Positions 28,165 to 39,100 of a stretch of DNA of 64,000 nt are shown piece after piece. The stretch is taken from NCBI RefSeq assembly GCF_016734815.1, contig NZ_JAERQF010000020.1, forward strand, positions 1 to 64,000, read 5' to 3'. Under the pieces are notes generated by a model. That model saw nothing but the letters and a program-made list of their open reading frames with translations, ran no database searches and was not told the DNA's origin. The stretch comes from Hymenobacter rubidus. GTDB lineage: Bacteria > Bacteroidota > Bacteroidia > Cytophagales > Hymenobacteraceae. Positions within the stretch are counted from its first letter, which is position 1. Each line of letters starts with the position of its first letter. The position numbers and the translations under genes are program-made.

Positions 28165-28911
28165 TCAAAACCGAAGCAGCACCACCAGCATCAGCACGGA
28201 AAGCAGGGCCCCAACGGCGGCCGTGTTGATGTAAGTTTCGGGGGTGTGGCCGGGCCAGACGCCCACCGCCGTCACGGCCAGCAGCAGCAGCGGCAGCAGG
28301 AAAAAAGTGCCATAAATGGTGCCGCTGTACGGTTGAAACGGCGCCGACCCATCGGGCGAAGCCGGCGAGCTGACGCGCTGCACCACGCCCAAAAGCGGGG
28401 TTTGCCACACGGCTATGCGCTCCCCCTGCCGAACCCGGTGGCTGATGTCGCCGGGCAGGCGGAACGTTGTGTGTTCGGTATGCACCCGGTAGGCCATCTG
28501 CGGGTTGGACAAGGGAGCCGATACGGCCACCGGAAAGCGGGTTTGCACGGTTTCGTGGGCATAGTGGCGCAGGGGCAGGGCCCAATCGAGCACCAGCAGC
28601 AGGCAAACCGCCAGCAGCGCCAGGTTGAGGCGGCGCCCCCACCGGGCAAGCAGCTGCATGCGCTCGTCGGCAAAGCGTGGCGGCCGCGACGGTTCGGCCG
28701 GCTCCTGGGCCAGCAGCACGTCGTAGGCCACGCGGCGGCGCGGGTTGCCGAGGATGCCGTAGCCGTCTTCGATTTCGGCGAGCCGGTTGCGCATGGCGGG
28801 GTCGGCGGCCGCCAGGCGACGCAGGCGGGTGCGCTGGCGCAGGTAAGCCTGCTCAATCTGCGGGGCCGTGGCCGTGGGGCTGACGCCTAAAACGCGGTAA
28901 TAATTCTGCAT
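28165..28911 (-). CDS. J-domain-like membrane protein lacking HPD
   Basis: A 248-residue protein. Residues 3-65 follow the DnaJ J-domain pattern (YYRVLGVSPTATAPQIEQAY to ILGNPRRRVAYDVLL), but the HPD tripeptide that stimulates Hsp70 ATPase is replaced (RLRRLAAADP). One transmembrane segment follows at about 95-115, then a periplasmic-like beta region and two C-terminal hydrophobic segments (TFFLLPLLLLAVTAVGVW, ALLSVLMLVVLLRF). It may be a membrane-tethered pseudo-J protein. No neighbour explains its role. Confidence 0.7.
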   Translation of the reverse strand: MQNYYRVLGVSPTATAPQIEQAYLRQRTRLRRLAAADPAMRNRLAEIEDGYGILGNPRRRVAYDVLLAQEPAEPSRPPRFADERMQLLARWGRRLNLALLAVCLLLVLDWALPLRHYAHETVQTRFPVAVSAPLSNPQMAYRVHTEHTTFRLPGDISHRVRQGERIAVWQTPLLGVVQRVSSPASPDGSAPFQPYSGTIYGTFFLLPLLLLAVTAVGVWPGHTPETYINTAAVGALLSVLMLVVLLRF

Positions 28912-29019
28912 AATCCGAAACGCGGCGAGGCCCTAAAATACGGCGTAGTTGCTGTTTAGAAAACGTACCGGCCGGGCGGCTATTGCCCGGCACGCGCCAG
29001 GACCGTACTTCGCGGCACC

Positions 29020-29931
29020 ATGAGTGCTCTGCCCGTTGTTTCTGCTCCTGTTCCACTCGTTTTGGCGTCGACTGCTTCGCCTCCGGCGGCTTGGAGCGCA
29101 CTCGAAGTGGCGGAGGTGCGCGGCAAGTCGCGGCTCATTGCCTGCAAAAACATCCAGCCGCTGAAGCTGCTGCAGCCGGCCTCGCACGGCCCCGCCGTGC
29201 ACGTGGTGCTGAGCAGCTACGGCGGCGGCATGGTGGCCGGCGACGCCATTCGGCTGCGCGCGAAGGTTCAGGCTGGCGCGCGGCTCATCCTCAGCACGCA
29301 GGCCAGCACGAAGATTTTTCGGTCGATTGACGGGGCCGTGGCGGAGCAACACACGGCAGGAGAATTGGGTGAAAATGCGCTGGCCGTGGTGTTTCCCGAC
29401 CCGGTGGTGCTGCAGGCCGAAAGCCGCTACCGGCAGGCGCAGGAGTGGCACTTGCAGCCGTCGTCGCTGCTGTTGCTGGTGGATTGGTTTCACTCCGGCC
29501 GCATGGACCAGGGCGAGCGTTTTGCCTTCCACGCGCTGCATTCGGAACTGCGCGTGCGGGTGGCGGGCCGGCTGGTGGCGCTGGATAGGTTTGCCTTCAA
29601 TCCCGCCGAAAACATTGCCACTTCGCCGGCCAACTTCGCCGGGTATCAAACCTTCTTCTCCGTTTTTCTGGTCGGCAGCCCCGAGGATGCGCGGTTTCGG
29701 TTGTTAGGAGAAATACTGGCTCAGCAGAAGATGCCAGGTAGTACGGGGCCGCATTTCAGCATCAGCAGTCAGCCCTACGCGGTGTCGGTAGCGCGGGCGC
29801 GGGAGAACGTGTGGGTGCTGCGGGCGGCCGCGCACAGCCGGATGGACCTGCAGCCGCTGTGTGACGCGCTGCTGGCCGGGCTGGCGGACGAGCAGTTGTT
29901 GGGGTATAATCCGCTGGCGCGGAAGTATTAA
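29020..29931 (+). CDS. ureD: urease accessory protein UreD
   Basis: A 303-residue urease maturation chaperone that in known systems binds apo-urease together with UreF and UreG to insert nickel. Recognisable stretches are SSYGGGMVAGDAIRLR, LILSTQASTKIFRS and FHSGRMDQGERFAF. It stands apart from the other urease genes: on the opposite strand and about 5 kb from ureG, with a TonB-receptor-like gene and a LytS/LytTR pair in between. It is followed by a family A palindrome. Confidence 0.9.
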   Translation: MSALPVVSAPVPLVLASTASPPAAWSALEVAEVRGKSRLIACKNIQPLKLLQPASHGPAVHVVLSSYGGGMVAGDAIRLRAKVQAGARLILSTQASTKIFRSIDGAVAEQHTAGELGENALAVVFPDPVVLQAESRYRQAQEWHLQPSSLLLLVDWFHSGRMDQGERFAFHALHSELRVRVAGRLVALDRFAFNPAENIATSPANFAGYQTFFSVFLVGSPEDARFRLLGEILAQQKMPGSTGPHFSISSQPYAVSVARARENVWVLRAAAHSRMDLQPLCDALLAGLADEQLLGYNPLARKY

Positions 29932-29960
29932 AGCTGCTTCGTTGTGAATCATTAAAAAAA

Positions 29961-30068
29961 GAACGTCATGCCGAGCGTAGCCGAGGCATCTCGCGTGCAG
30001 AAGTAAATCCAATCATTGGGATTACTACCACAAGCGAGATGCCTCGGCTACGCTCGGCATGACGGTTC
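29961..30068. repeat. family A palindromic repeat
   Basis: Arms GAACGTCATGCCGAGCGTAG and CTACGCTCGGCATGACGGTTC, loop AAATCCAATCATTGGGATTA. It separates ureD from the convergent TonB-receptor-like gene. Confidence 0.9.
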
Positions 30069-30092
30069 TTATAACCGTCCAACCTTCATTCC

Positions 30093-32507
30093 CTACAGGC
30101 GGCCTTCCTCATCGGCGCTGGCGGCGGCGCGGCGGGCCTGGGTTTTGCCGCTGCCGATTTTGCAGGTGAAGGTGAGCGTCACGCGGCGGCTTTCCCACTG
30201 GTTGTTCCAGGTTTGGTTGATGTTGTTGTAGTTGAGCGTGCTGCGGAAGCGGCTGGTGTTGAAGACGTCGGCCACGCGCAGGCTGAAGGTGGCGCGCTCG
30301 GCCCAGAGTTGCTTTTTCAGGCCCAGGTTCATGGCGCCGCTGGCCAGGGTGTGGTAGAGGCCCATCACGGCGGGCGAGTCGTAGCTGCCACCCACCATGA
30401 GCTTGTAGCTGCGGGGCAGGATGAAGGTATGCTCCGAGCTGGCCGACCAGCTGTAGCTGGCCAGGCGCACGGGCTGGTCCTGCACGGTGGTGCTCACTTG
30501 GGTGTAGCTGCCGCTGAGCTGGTTATCGACGCCCCAGAACTTGGTGATGTCGGTGTGGCCGCCCGAGCTCAGGGTAAGGGTGCTGGTTTCGGCCAGGTTT
30601 TGGGGAGTGCTGGTCGACACTTTGGTGTCGTCGTTCTGGGTTATCACGTTGTTCACCGAGTTGGTTTCGTGCAGGTAGCTCAGGCTCAGCACCTGGAAGT
30701 CTTTGTGCAGGTAGTTCAGCACGAAGGATTGCGAGAGCGAAGGCGCCAGGAACGGGTTGCCCTGCTGGGCGGTGTAGAAGTCGGTGTAGTTGAGGAAGGG
30801 GTTCAGGCTTTGGTAGTTGGGGCGGGTGATGCGGCGGCTCACGGAGGCGCTCACTTGGTTGCTTTCGTCGACTTTGTAGCTGGCGAAGGCGCTGGGAAAC
30901 AGCTGGAAGTAGCTCCGCTCCACCTGCACGCCGGTGGTGGCCGAGCGGCCGGTGGTCTGGGTGAGCTCGCCGCGCAGGCCGGCTTTCAATTCCAGGCGGC
31001 CGTAGCTGGTGTTCACGCTCAGGTAGCCGGCGCTGATGTGCTCGTCGTAGGCAAACTGGTTGGTACGCAGGCCGTCGAGCTGCCAGCCGCTATCCATCAG
31101 TTTATCGAACTGGATGGCGCTCCGCGAGGTGACCCAGCTGGTTTTGGCGCCGGTTTCGGCCCGCCATTTGGTGCCGACAAAGGGGTGTACGTAGTCGATT
31201 TTGGCAGCCCGAATGGTGGTTTCCGACGAAGCATTGCTGCGCAGCTGCTCGGCGGGACGGCCCTGCTCGGCGCCGGGGGCGAAAATAACGTTGTTGAAGC
31301 TCTGGTCCTTGGCGTTAGCGTAGTGCACGTAGTCGGCGTTGACGCTCAGCTCGCGGCCGGTGCTGTCGAAGGCGAACTTATAGTAGAGGTTGAGGGCCTG
31401 ATTGTTGCCGTTGCTGGCTTGCGGGTTGGTCATCTGGCGACGACCGCCGGGGTTGCCGGCCCGGTCGGTGGTCACGGAGTTGCTGGTGCTCACGGCATCG
31501 GTTTGGTCGAAGCCGCCGCGCAGCTGAATGCCCAGGCTTTGCTTGGCGGTGAGGGCCACATCGGCGCCGGTGGTGTAGTTGGCGGTGTAGGCGAGGGGCC
31601 GCCACACGTTTTCCTGGTTGAAAATGCTGTCGCGGATGTTGCGAATCATCGTGAGGCGGTTGAAGGAGTTGTAGCGGCCGGCGTCGAGGCGGGCGAAGAG
31701 GCGCACTTTGCCCACGTTGTAGGCCAGGTTGGTGCCGGCCCAGCTTTTCTCGTAGCGGCCCTGGCCGAGGCCGAGGTTGTAAGTGCCGCTCAGGCCGGGG
31801 AGTTGGCTCCGCTTCAGCTTGATGTTGAGCACGCCAGCCGTGCCAGCGGCGTCCATGGAAGCAGGCGGGTTGGGCATCAGCTCAATCTGGCTCACGGCCG
31901 AGGCGGGCAGCGACTTGAGGTAGCCGCTCAGCGCCGCGCCGCTCATGTAGGTGAGCTTGCCGTCAATCATCACGTTCACGCCGGTGCTGCCGCGGTACAC
32001 CACGTTGTCGTCCTTGTCGAGGGTCACGCCGGGGGCTTTTTTGAGGATGTCGAGGGCGGTTTCGCCGGCCGTGTTCAGGCGGTCCACGTTCACGATGGTG
32101 CGGTCGGCGTGCTGCTCCAGCATGGGCGTGGTGCCCACCACGGTCACTTCCTTGAGGGTGGTGGCGGCGGCCGTGAGGCGCAGGGCCGGCACCGTCACGG
32201 CGTCCTTGCCTACCACGAAGGCGGCGCTGCGGGCGGTGGTGTAGCTCAGCAGCAGGGCCTTCACGCAGTAGCGGCCGGGTTTCACGCCGCCGAAGGTGTA
32301 GGCGCCCTGCTCGGTGGTGGTTTGGGAGTTGGCGATGCTGGAATCGGGCAGGGCCAGCAGCACGGCGGTGGCGAAGCCCAGGGGCTGGCCGGCTTTGTCG
32401 AGCACGGTGCCGGTGGCGGTGGCCTGGGCGGCGGCCCGCTGCGAGAGCATCGGCAGGGCCAGCAGGGCGAGGGTGGAAAGGCGGCGGATGCAGGTAAAGG
32501 TATTCAT
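30093..32507 (-). CDS. TonB-dependent receptor-like outer membrane beta-barrel protein
   Basis: An 804-residue outer-membrane protein. Residues 1-27 are a signal peptide ending AAAQ. A carboxypeptidase-regulatory-like domain follows (LDKAGQPLGFATAVLL), then a plug-like domain (TALDILKKAPGVTLDKDD, SQIELMPNPPASMDAAG) and a barrel that ends in RRVTLTFTCKIGSGK. This is the 'outer membrane beta-barrel family' variant of TonB receptors, common in Bacteroidota. The LytS/LytTR pair is divergent and may control it. The ligand is not known; its place inside the urease region could suggest nickel uptake, but that is speculation. Confidence 0.87.
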   Translation of the reverse strand: MNTFTCIRRLSTLALLALPMLSQRAAAQATATGTVLDKAGQPLGFATAVLLALPDSSIANSQTTTEQGAYTFGGVKPGRYCVKALLLSYTTARSAAFVVGKDAVTVPALRLTAAATTLKEVTVVGTTPMLEQHADRTIVNVDRLNTAGETALDILKKAPGVTLDKDDNVVYRGSTGVNVMIDGKLTYMSGAALSGYLKSLPASAVSQIELMPNPPASMDAAGTAGVLNIKLKRSQLPGLSGTYNLGLGQGRYEKSWAGTNLAYNVGKVRLFARLDAGRYNSFNRLTMIRNIRDSIFNQENVWRPLAYTANYTTGADVALTAKQSLGIQLRGGFDQTDAVSTSNSVTTDRAGNPGGRRQMTNPQASNGNNQALNLYYKFAFDSTGRELSVNADYVHYANAKDQSFNNVIFAPGAEQGRPAEQLRSNASSETTIRAAKIDYVHPFVGTKWRAETGAKTSWVTSRSAIQFDKLMDSGWQLDGLRTNQFAYDEHISAGYLSVNTSYGRLELKAGLRGELTQTTGRSATTGVQVERSYFQLFPSAFASYKVDESNQVSASVSRRITRPNYQSLNPFLNYTDFYTAQQGNPFLAPSLSQSFVLNYLHKDFQVLSLSYLHETNSVNNVITQNDDTKVSTSTPQNLAETSTLTLSSGGHTDITKFWGVDNQLSGSYTQVSTTVQDQPVRLASYSWSASSEHTFILPRSYKLMVGGSYDSPAVMGLYHTLASGAMNLGLKKQLWAERATFSLRVADVFNTSRFRSTLNYNNINQTWNNQWESRRVTLTFTCKIGSGKTQARRAAASADEEGRL

Positions 32508-32714
32508 GGGAAGGGGCGTTGGCGGTTTGATGGCTCAAAGGTGGCCTGGCCCATTTCCGGGGTAAAAAACATTATCCCAATGCCCCAAAACCCGCTGCTA
32601 CCGGCCGTTCTGGTCGTTTTTCAGTTTCACATTCCAAAACCGGGCTTTCACATAAAAAAGGTGCGGGCGCTGAAGGGTGGCGGTAGTTTTGGAGCTGCAT
32701 TCATCCTGCGGTTG

Positions 32715-32827
32715 TCAGGCCGTCATGCTGAGCAGAGTCGAAGCATCTCTACCGCGTGAGTAAATCAATTGATAGGGGTTAGTAGCGCGGTAGAGATGCT
32801 TCGGCTGCGCTCAGCATGACGGCCTGA
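32715..32827. repeat. family A palindromic repeat
   Basis: Arms TCAGGCCGTCATGCTGAGC and GCTCAGCATGACGGCCTGA, loop GTAAATCAATTGATAGGGGT. It lies in the intergenic DNA between the divergent TonB-receptor-like gene and the histidine kinase. Confidence 0.9.
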
Positions 32828-32865
32828 TGATTTTCTGACTCCGGACATTTTTCTTAGAAATAGCC

Positions 32866-33888
32866 ATGACCAACCTCCTCACCAAATCCGCACTCCGCTG
32901 GCACGTGCTGGGCTGGCTGCTGTATGGCGGCTACGAGTTCCTGGGCGTGTTTTTGCACAGTAAGCACCTACGCATCAGCTTGTGGCTCACTGCTTCTCTC
33001 CTGTTCATCCGGTTTATTGAGTTTTACCTGTGCTACCTCGTGGTGTATCCGCGGCTGCTGCGCTCGGGCCGGGGGCCGCAGCTGGTGGCAGCACTGGCGG
33101 GCGTGTTGGCGCTCTACATCGGCCTGCGGGCCCTGATTGAGGAGGCCATTTACCCGGCCCTGCTGGGATTTCACAACTACACGCCCGACACGACGGCGAC
33201 TTACTACATCTTTGACAACGTGTTCTTTGGCAGCCCGATGATAGTGCTGAGCGCGGCCGTGTGGGGCGCCCAAGCGGCCCTGCACCGCGAGCGCGAAAAT
33301 CGCCAGCTCCGCGAGGAGAAGCGCGCCGCCGAAGTGGCCTTCCTCAAAACCCAAATCAACCCGCACTTCCTCTACAACACCCTCAACATGCTCTTCAGCA
33401 TGGCCTACCCCGTGGCCAAGCCGGTGGCCAACGCCATCCTGAAACTCTCGGAGCTGATGCGCTACATGCTGCACGACACGCCCGACGGCCAAGTGGATTT
33501 AGAGAAGGAAATCGAGTACCTGCACAACTACCTGGCCCTCTACCGCCTGCGCTTCCCCGACAGCTTCCACGTCGACTTTCAGGTGAATGGCGAGCCCGCC
33601 GGCCACCGCTTGGCCCCGCTTGTGCTCATTCCCTTCGTGGAAAACGCCATCAAGCACGGCGTCCTCGACGACCCTGCCCATCCGGTGCACATCCACCTGA
33701 ACATTGAAGGCGAGCAATTGCAGTTTAAAGTCGAAAACCAGCGCAACGACGGCAACAAGGACACCACCACCGGCATCGGCCTGCCCAACCTACGCCGCCG
33801 GCTGGAGCTGCTCTACCCCGGCCGGCACGCGCTGCACGCCGGGGCCGAGGGCGAACAGTTTACCACGTCGTTGCGGCTGGTGGGATAA
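32866..33888 (+). CDS. LytS-like sensor histidine kinase
   Basis: A 340-residue membrane kinase. Four hydrophobic segments span residues about 12-145. A short coiled linker (HRERENRQLREEKRAAEVAF) leads to the His_kinase domain with the phospho-acceptor motif LKTQINPHFLYNTLN, and the ATP-binding N box is LVLIPFVENAIKHG, with a TGIGLPNLRRRLELLYPG glycine segment. This is the LytS/YehU type. The partner response regulator follows after 146 bp containing a family A palindrome. Confidence 0.9.
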   Translation: MTNLLTKSALRWHVLGWLLYGGYEFLGVFLHSKHLRISLWLTASLLFIRFIEFYLCYLVVYPRLLRSGRGPQLVAALAGVLALYIGLRALIEEAIYPALLGFHNYTPDTTATYYIFDNVFFGSPMIVLSAAVWGAQAALHRERENRQLREEKRAAEVAFLKTQINPHFLYNTLNMLFSMAYPVAKPVANAILKLSELMRYMLHDTPDGQVDLEKEIEYLHNYLALYRLRFPDSFHVDFQVNGEPAGHRLAPLVLIPFVENAIKHGVLDDPAHPVHIHLNIEGEQLQFKVENQRNDGNKDTTTGIGLPNLRRRLELLYPGRHALHAGAEGEQFTTSLRLVG

Positions 33889-33892
33889 GCCA

Positions 33893-33999
33893 GAACGTCA
33901 TGCCGAGCGCAGCCGAGACATCTCGCGTGTACGAGTAAACCAATTGAAAAAATTACGTTGCGCACGCGAGATGCCTCGGCTGCGCTCGGCATGACGTTC
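33893..33999. repeat. family A palindromic repeat
   Basis: Arms GAACGTCATGCCGAGCGCAG and GCGCTCGGCATGACGTTC, loop AACCAATTGAAAAAATTACG. It lies between the kinase and its regulator. Confidence 0.9.
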
Positions 34000-34034
34000 T
34001 TTGATTTTACATTTCCTTCTCCCCTGCTCCGCCC

Positions 34035-34781
34035 ATGATTCGCTGCCTCGCCGTCGATGACGAAGCCCCTGCCCTGCTCATCCTGGCCGATTACATCAGC
34101 CAGCTTCCCTTTCTGGAATTGGTGGGCACCACCACCAACCCTATTGAGGCGCTGACGATGGTGCAGCAGGGCCAGGTCGATTTGGTGTTTTTGGACATCC
34201 AGATGCCCAAGCTCACCGGCCTGCAATTCCTCAAGCTGGCCGGCAACAAGTGCAAGGTCGTCCTCACCACCGCCTACCCCGAGTACGCCCTCGAAGGCTA
34301 CGAAAACGACGTGGTGGACTACCTGCTCAAGCCCATTTCCTTCGAGCGCTTCTTTAAAGCCGCGCAGAAGGCATTGGCACTCATGCCCGGCCCGGCGGCC
34401 CCCGCGCCAGTAGCGGCGCCGGCTCCCATAGCCACGTCCGTGGCGGCAGTTACACCGCCCCCCACCGGCCACATGTTTGTGAAGGGCGAGAGCAAGAACA
34501 AGTTCCTGCGCGTCAACTACGCCGACATTCTCTACATCGAGGGGCTGAGCAACTACGTGTCCATTCAGCTGCCCACGCAGCGCGTGGTTACCTACCAAAC
34601 CCTGAAAGAGCTGGCCGAGACGCTGCCGCAGCCCCCGTTTCTGCGGGTGCACAAGTCCTTCATCGTGTCGCTCGACAAGATTCGCATGGTGGACGGCAAC
34701 ACGATTTATATACAGGACAAGGAGATTCCGGTGAGCGACACGTACCGCGAACAGCTCTATCGGCTGATTCGGGAACAGTAA
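34035..34781 (+). CDS. LytTR family response regulator
   Basis: A 248-residue regulator. The receiver domain shows the acidic pair (AVDDEAPAL), the phospho-acceptor Asp in LVFLDIQMPKLTG and the Lys in DYLLKPISFERF. A Pro/Ala-rich linker follows (residues about 118-150), then the LytTR DNA-binding domain (FLRVNYADILYIEGLSNYVS, RVHKSFIVSLDKI). Its stop codon TAA is the first triplet of the palindrome at 34779-34870. Confidence 0.92.
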   Translation: MIRCLAVDDEAPALLILADYISQLPFLELVGTTTNPIEALTMVQQGQVDLVFLDIQMPKLTGLQFLKLAGNKCKVVLTTAYPEYALEGYENDVVDYLLKPISFERFFKAAQKALALMPGPAAPAPVAAPAPIATSVAAVTPPPTGHMFVKGESKNKFLRVNYADILYIEGLSNYVSIQLPTQRVVTYQTLKELAETLPQPPFLRVHKSFIVSLDKIRMVDGNTIYIQDKEIPVSDTYREQLYRLIREQ

Positions 34782-34870
34782 GCACGTGTACCCCGAAGTT
34801 TTACTTCGGCTCGCGTTGAACAACGATTGTTCTAACGGTCCGAAGTGAAACTTCGGGGTACACGTGCTTA
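34779..34870. terminator. palindrome shared by two convergent stop codons
   Basis: Arms TAAGCACGTGTACCCCGAAG and CTTCGGGGTACACGTGCTTA are perfect reverse complements around a 50-bp middle. The outer TAA of each arm is the stop codon of the response regulator (plus) and of ureG (minus). It is placed to work as a bidirectional terminator, although no U-tract follows the long stem. Sequence differs from families A and B. Confidence 0.65.
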
Positions 34871-35620
34871 CCGCCTATCCTCCCGCACGGCGGCCAGCGC
34901 GCGGGCTTTCGCTGCTTTAATATGGCCGATAATATCATCCAGCCCGTGCCCATCAATAGCGCGGGCAAATAGGAACGGGCCTTCGCCGCGCATTTTTTTC
35001 GAGTCACGCTCCATCACGCCCAGGTCGGCTTTGATGATGTCTTTGAGGTCGATTTTGTTGATGATGAGCAGGTCAGATTGGGTAATACCAGGGCCGCCCT
35101 TTCGCGGAATTTTGTCGCCGCCCGATACGTCGATGACGTAGATGGAATAGTCGACCAACTCACGGCTGAAGTGGGCGGCCAAGTTGTCGCCACCGCTCTC
35201 CACGAAGAGGTAATCGAGGCCGTAATCGAAGCGCTGCATGAGGCCTTCGAGCGCATCCATGTTCAGGGAAATATCCTCGCGGATGGCGGCGTGCGGGCAG
35301 CCGCCGGTTTCTACGCCTACAATGCGGTTTTCATCCAGCGCGCTGTTGCGAATGAGAAACTCGGCGTCTTCGCGGGTGAAGATGTCGTTGGTGACCACGC
35401 CCAGCTCGAACTCATGCCGCATGCGCTCGCACAGGGCTTTCAGCAAGGCCGTCTTGCCCGTGCCCACCGGCCCGCCGATGCCCACGGTGAAGGCGCGCTT
35501 GCGGAAGTTGCGGTAGCTGGGCAGCCGCCGGGTTTCGCGCTCGTTGAAGTCGCCGGGCGACTCGTACGCTTCGTGCTGGTGGCCGTGGAGGAGAAGGGCG
35601 AGTTTTTCGACAAAAGCCAT
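34868..35620 (-). CDS. ureG: urease accessory GTPase UreG
   Basis: A 250-residue SIMIBI-class GTPase that delivers nickel to urease. The N-terminus has a metal-binding His cluster ([11 protein letters not shown]). The P-loop is GGPVGTGKT, the nickel-binding CPH is in [16 protein letters not shown], and the guanine motif is IINKIDL. It is the last gene of the ureAB-ureC-ureF-ureG series; ureF lies 147 bp upstream with a family A palindrome in the gap. UreG is somewhat longer than usual (about 205) because of the N-terminal His-rich extension, which can store nickel in other bacteria and may compensate for the absence of ureE here. Confidence 0.95.
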   Translation of the reverse strand: MAFVEKLALLLHGHQHEAYESPGDFNERETRRLPSYRNFRKRAFTVGIGGPVGTGKTALLKALCERMRHEFELGVVTNDIFTREDAEFLIRNSALDENRIVGVETGGCPHAAIREDISLNMDALEGLMQRFDYGLDYLFVESGGDNLAAHFSRELVDYSIYVIDVSGGDKIPRKGGPGITQSDLLIINKIDLKDIIKADLGVMERDSKKMRGEGPFLFARAIDGHGLDDIIGHIKAAKARALAAVREDRR

Positions 35621-35664
35621 CTAGGAAGTGTTGAGTTTTGAGGGTTGAGTTTTGAATTAATCGC

Positions 35665-35764
35665 AACGTCATGCCGAGCGTAGCCGAGGCATCTCGCGTG
35701 CCGCCACTAATCCAATCGTTGAACGATGCGAGCGAGATGCCTCGGCTACGCTCGGCATGACGTT
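35665..35764. repeat. family A palindromic repeat
   Basis: Arms AACGTCATGCCGAGCGTAGC and GCTACGCTCGGCATGACGTT, loop CTAATCCAATCGTTGAACG. It fills the ureF-ureG gap. Confidence 0.9.
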
Positions 35765-35767
35765 CTG

Positions 35768-36439
35768 CTAGTTCTGGAAAAGCTTGGAGTAAATGTCTTC
35801 GTGCAACACCTGCGCCGCATCGAGTAAAAACGCCGAGCGTACCGCCTCACCATACCCCTTCCCCACCTGCGCCGCTAAAATATGCTCAAACACCGCGTAG
35901 AAATCGTGCTGCAACTGGTGCCCTTCCAGCGGCCCCAGAAACCCGAGGCGAATGGCGGCGCTGAGTTGGTCGCGCAGCAGCATGTGCAGGTACATGGCCT
36001 GTAATTCTTTTAGCTCGAAGCCCACCCGCTGCAAGGCCAGCGTGAAAACCAGCGTGAAATGCGGCGGAAAATTTTGACTGGTGAACCACTGGGTGATGGT
36101 TTCCAAGTCAGTTTCGGGGTAGAACGTAGCCAGCAGTTTCAGCCAGTTGCGGCCCTGCGCGGCGCTGGCTTTGTGGAGCGCGGGCACCAGCAATTGAGCG
36201 TCGTATTCTTCGGCAACAGTCTGGAATTCTAGGCTTTTCTCGGTGAGGTGGAAAGTGGAATGGACGAAGGGCAACTCGGTGCTGCCGGCTTGCTGCAGGT
36301 AGGAATACAGGTAGTTCCGCAGCGCAAAAGGTGTATTTATGAGGCCGAAGGTGATGCTGCTTTCCAACCCGTAAGAATAGGCGAACGAGCCGGTGGGAAT
36401 GGCCGAATCGACGAGGTGCAGGAGGCGGGCGAATTGCAT
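35768..36439 (-). CDS. ureF: urease accessory protein UreF
   Basis: A 223-residue all-helical urease chaperone. The family start LLHLVDSAIPTGSFAYSYGLE is present. The central helix LLATFYPETDLETITQWF and the long C-terminal region (GHQLQHDFYAVFEHILAAQ) also fit. The ATG at 36439 (MQFARLLHLV) is chosen; the frame runs further upstream only through a translated family B palindrome. It lies between ureC and ureG as in many urease operons. Confidence 0.9.
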   Translation of the reverse strand: MQFARLLHLVDSAIPTGSFAYSYGLESSITFGLINTPFALRNYLYSYLQQAGSTELPFVHSTFHLTEKSLEFQTVAEEYDAQLLVPALHKASAAQGRNWLKLLATFYPETDLETITQWFTSQNFPPHFTLVFTLALQRVGFELKELQAMYLHMLLRDQLSAAIRLGFLGPLEGHQLQHDFYAVFEHILAAQVGKGYGEAVRSAFLLDAAQVLHEDIYSKLFQN

Positions 36440-36447
36440 GCGGGACG

Positions 36448-36593
36448 TTCTAACGGGCGCCTCACCCCCCGGCCCCCTCTCCGAAAAGGAGAGGGGGTGC
36501 CGAGGTGGCACGGACAATTTTCGAGAAGCAAAATCGAATACGACTGGCACCCCCTCTCCTTTTCGGAGAGGGGGCCGGGGGGTGAGGCGCCCG

Positions 36594-36597
<4 letters not shown>
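36448..36597. repeat. family B palindromic repeat
   Basis: Arms TTCTAACGGGCGCCTCACCC and GGGTGAGGCGCCCGTTAGAA with inner arms CTCTCCGAAAAGGAGAGGGG and its reverse complement; loop about 60 bp. The stop codon of ureC (36594-36596) is inside the right arm, so the element has replaced the natural end of the gene or lies against it. Confidence 0.9.
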
Positions 36598-38309
<1,712 letters not shown>

Positions 38310-38310
38310 A

Positions 38311-38862
38311 CTAGGCGCGAGAAACGGTCGGCATGGAAGTGTAGAAAGCGTTTATTCTATCCAGAAGCGGCTCAAGCGGCTTATTACCGCTCATCACATT
38401 ATAAAATTGGTTATTAATAGACTCTGTCAAAACACTCCCATCTATAACTTTTGCTAAATAAGGAAAACCGTTTCTGGTTTCTACATCCTCAAGCATCTTA
38501 CCGAAACAGTCTGAATTATCACCTACAATCTTGCTTCTCGTCACAGGAATCATTTTAACATCAGATTTTAAAGCGGGCGCAATTATTTTTTCAACAAAAT
38601 CAATGCTGTTAATACGGTTGTTATAAAATAGAAAGCCTGCGCCATTCATCTTTTCCAAAAAGGCCTCATACTTCTTTTTGAACCGTTTTTCATCAAAAAC
38701 AACCTTGATATAAACTAACCCAAACAGAAGAGAAAGGACTAGAATGACAATGAGGGTAGTTCTTATAAAACCAAATATGAAATGAGTGCCACCTACAGCA
38801 ACTGCTGCTACACAAAGAATAATTATTGCAGCTGATTTGAGCTTGCTTGATAAGGATTTCAT
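38311..38862 (-). CDS. hypothetical membrane protein in the ureB-ureC slot
   Basis: A 183-residue protein that I do not recognise. Two hydrophobic segments ([15 protein letters not shown] and [18 protein letters not shown]) are followed by a soluble charged domain ([18 protein letters not shown] to [13 protein letters not shown]). It is much more A/T-rich than the urease genes on either side, so probably foreign. It sits between a copied 3' end of ureB and the true ureC, and its stop is 1 bp before the ureC start. A second, unrelated foreign ORF occupies the same slot in the other copy of the junction. Confidence 0.6.
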   Translation of the reverse strand: MKSLSSKLKSAAIIILCVAAVAVGGTHFIFGFIRTTLIVILVLSLLFGLVYIKVVFDEKRFKKKYEAFLEKMNGAGFLFYNNRINSIDFVEKIIAPALKSDVKMIPVTRSKIVGDNSDCFGKMLEDVETRNGFPYLAKVIDGSVLTESINNQFYNVMSGNKPLEPLLDRINAFYTSMPTVSRA

Positions 38863-38878
38863 TTGAGCTAATTAGTCA

Positions 38879-39074
38879 TTATTTCTCAAGTTTCTCCAGC
38901 GCCTGCTGCTTCTTTCCAGCATCATCCAGCTGCCCATCAATGAGCCCATTGCCGCCGTACACGATGCGCTCGCCGGCCAGGGCCACCAGGCGCACGCGCT
39001 TGCGCTCGCCGGGCTCGAAGCGCACCGCCGTGCCGGCCGGGATGTGGAGGCGGAAACCGTAGGCGGCCGCGCGG
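38879..39074 (-). pseudogene. duplicated 3' fragment of ureB
   Basis: About 196 bp nearly identical to the end of ureAB at 40364 and following: it encodes [20 protein letters not shown] through to the stop, with a few substitutions (for example GKLDEAG to GQLDDAG, and a different last residue). The similarity begins abruptly after the codons for the His/Asp-rich strand. It is preceded by unrelated DNA and a GTG or ATG that could start a 73-residue peptide, but alone it cannot make a urease beta domain. Confidence 0.85.
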
Positions 39075-39100
39075 GGTAGCGTGGTCATGCGGCTTGGCAC

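Noticed and set aside
30213..32759. An 848-codon open frame opposite the TonB-receptor-like gene
   Set aside because: Antisense shadow; Gly/Ala/Val/His-rich composition with no domain.
38879..39100. A 73-codon ORF as a real small gene
   Set aside because: Its sequence is a copy of the ureB 3' end; only the first few codons are new, so it is called a duplicated fragment.
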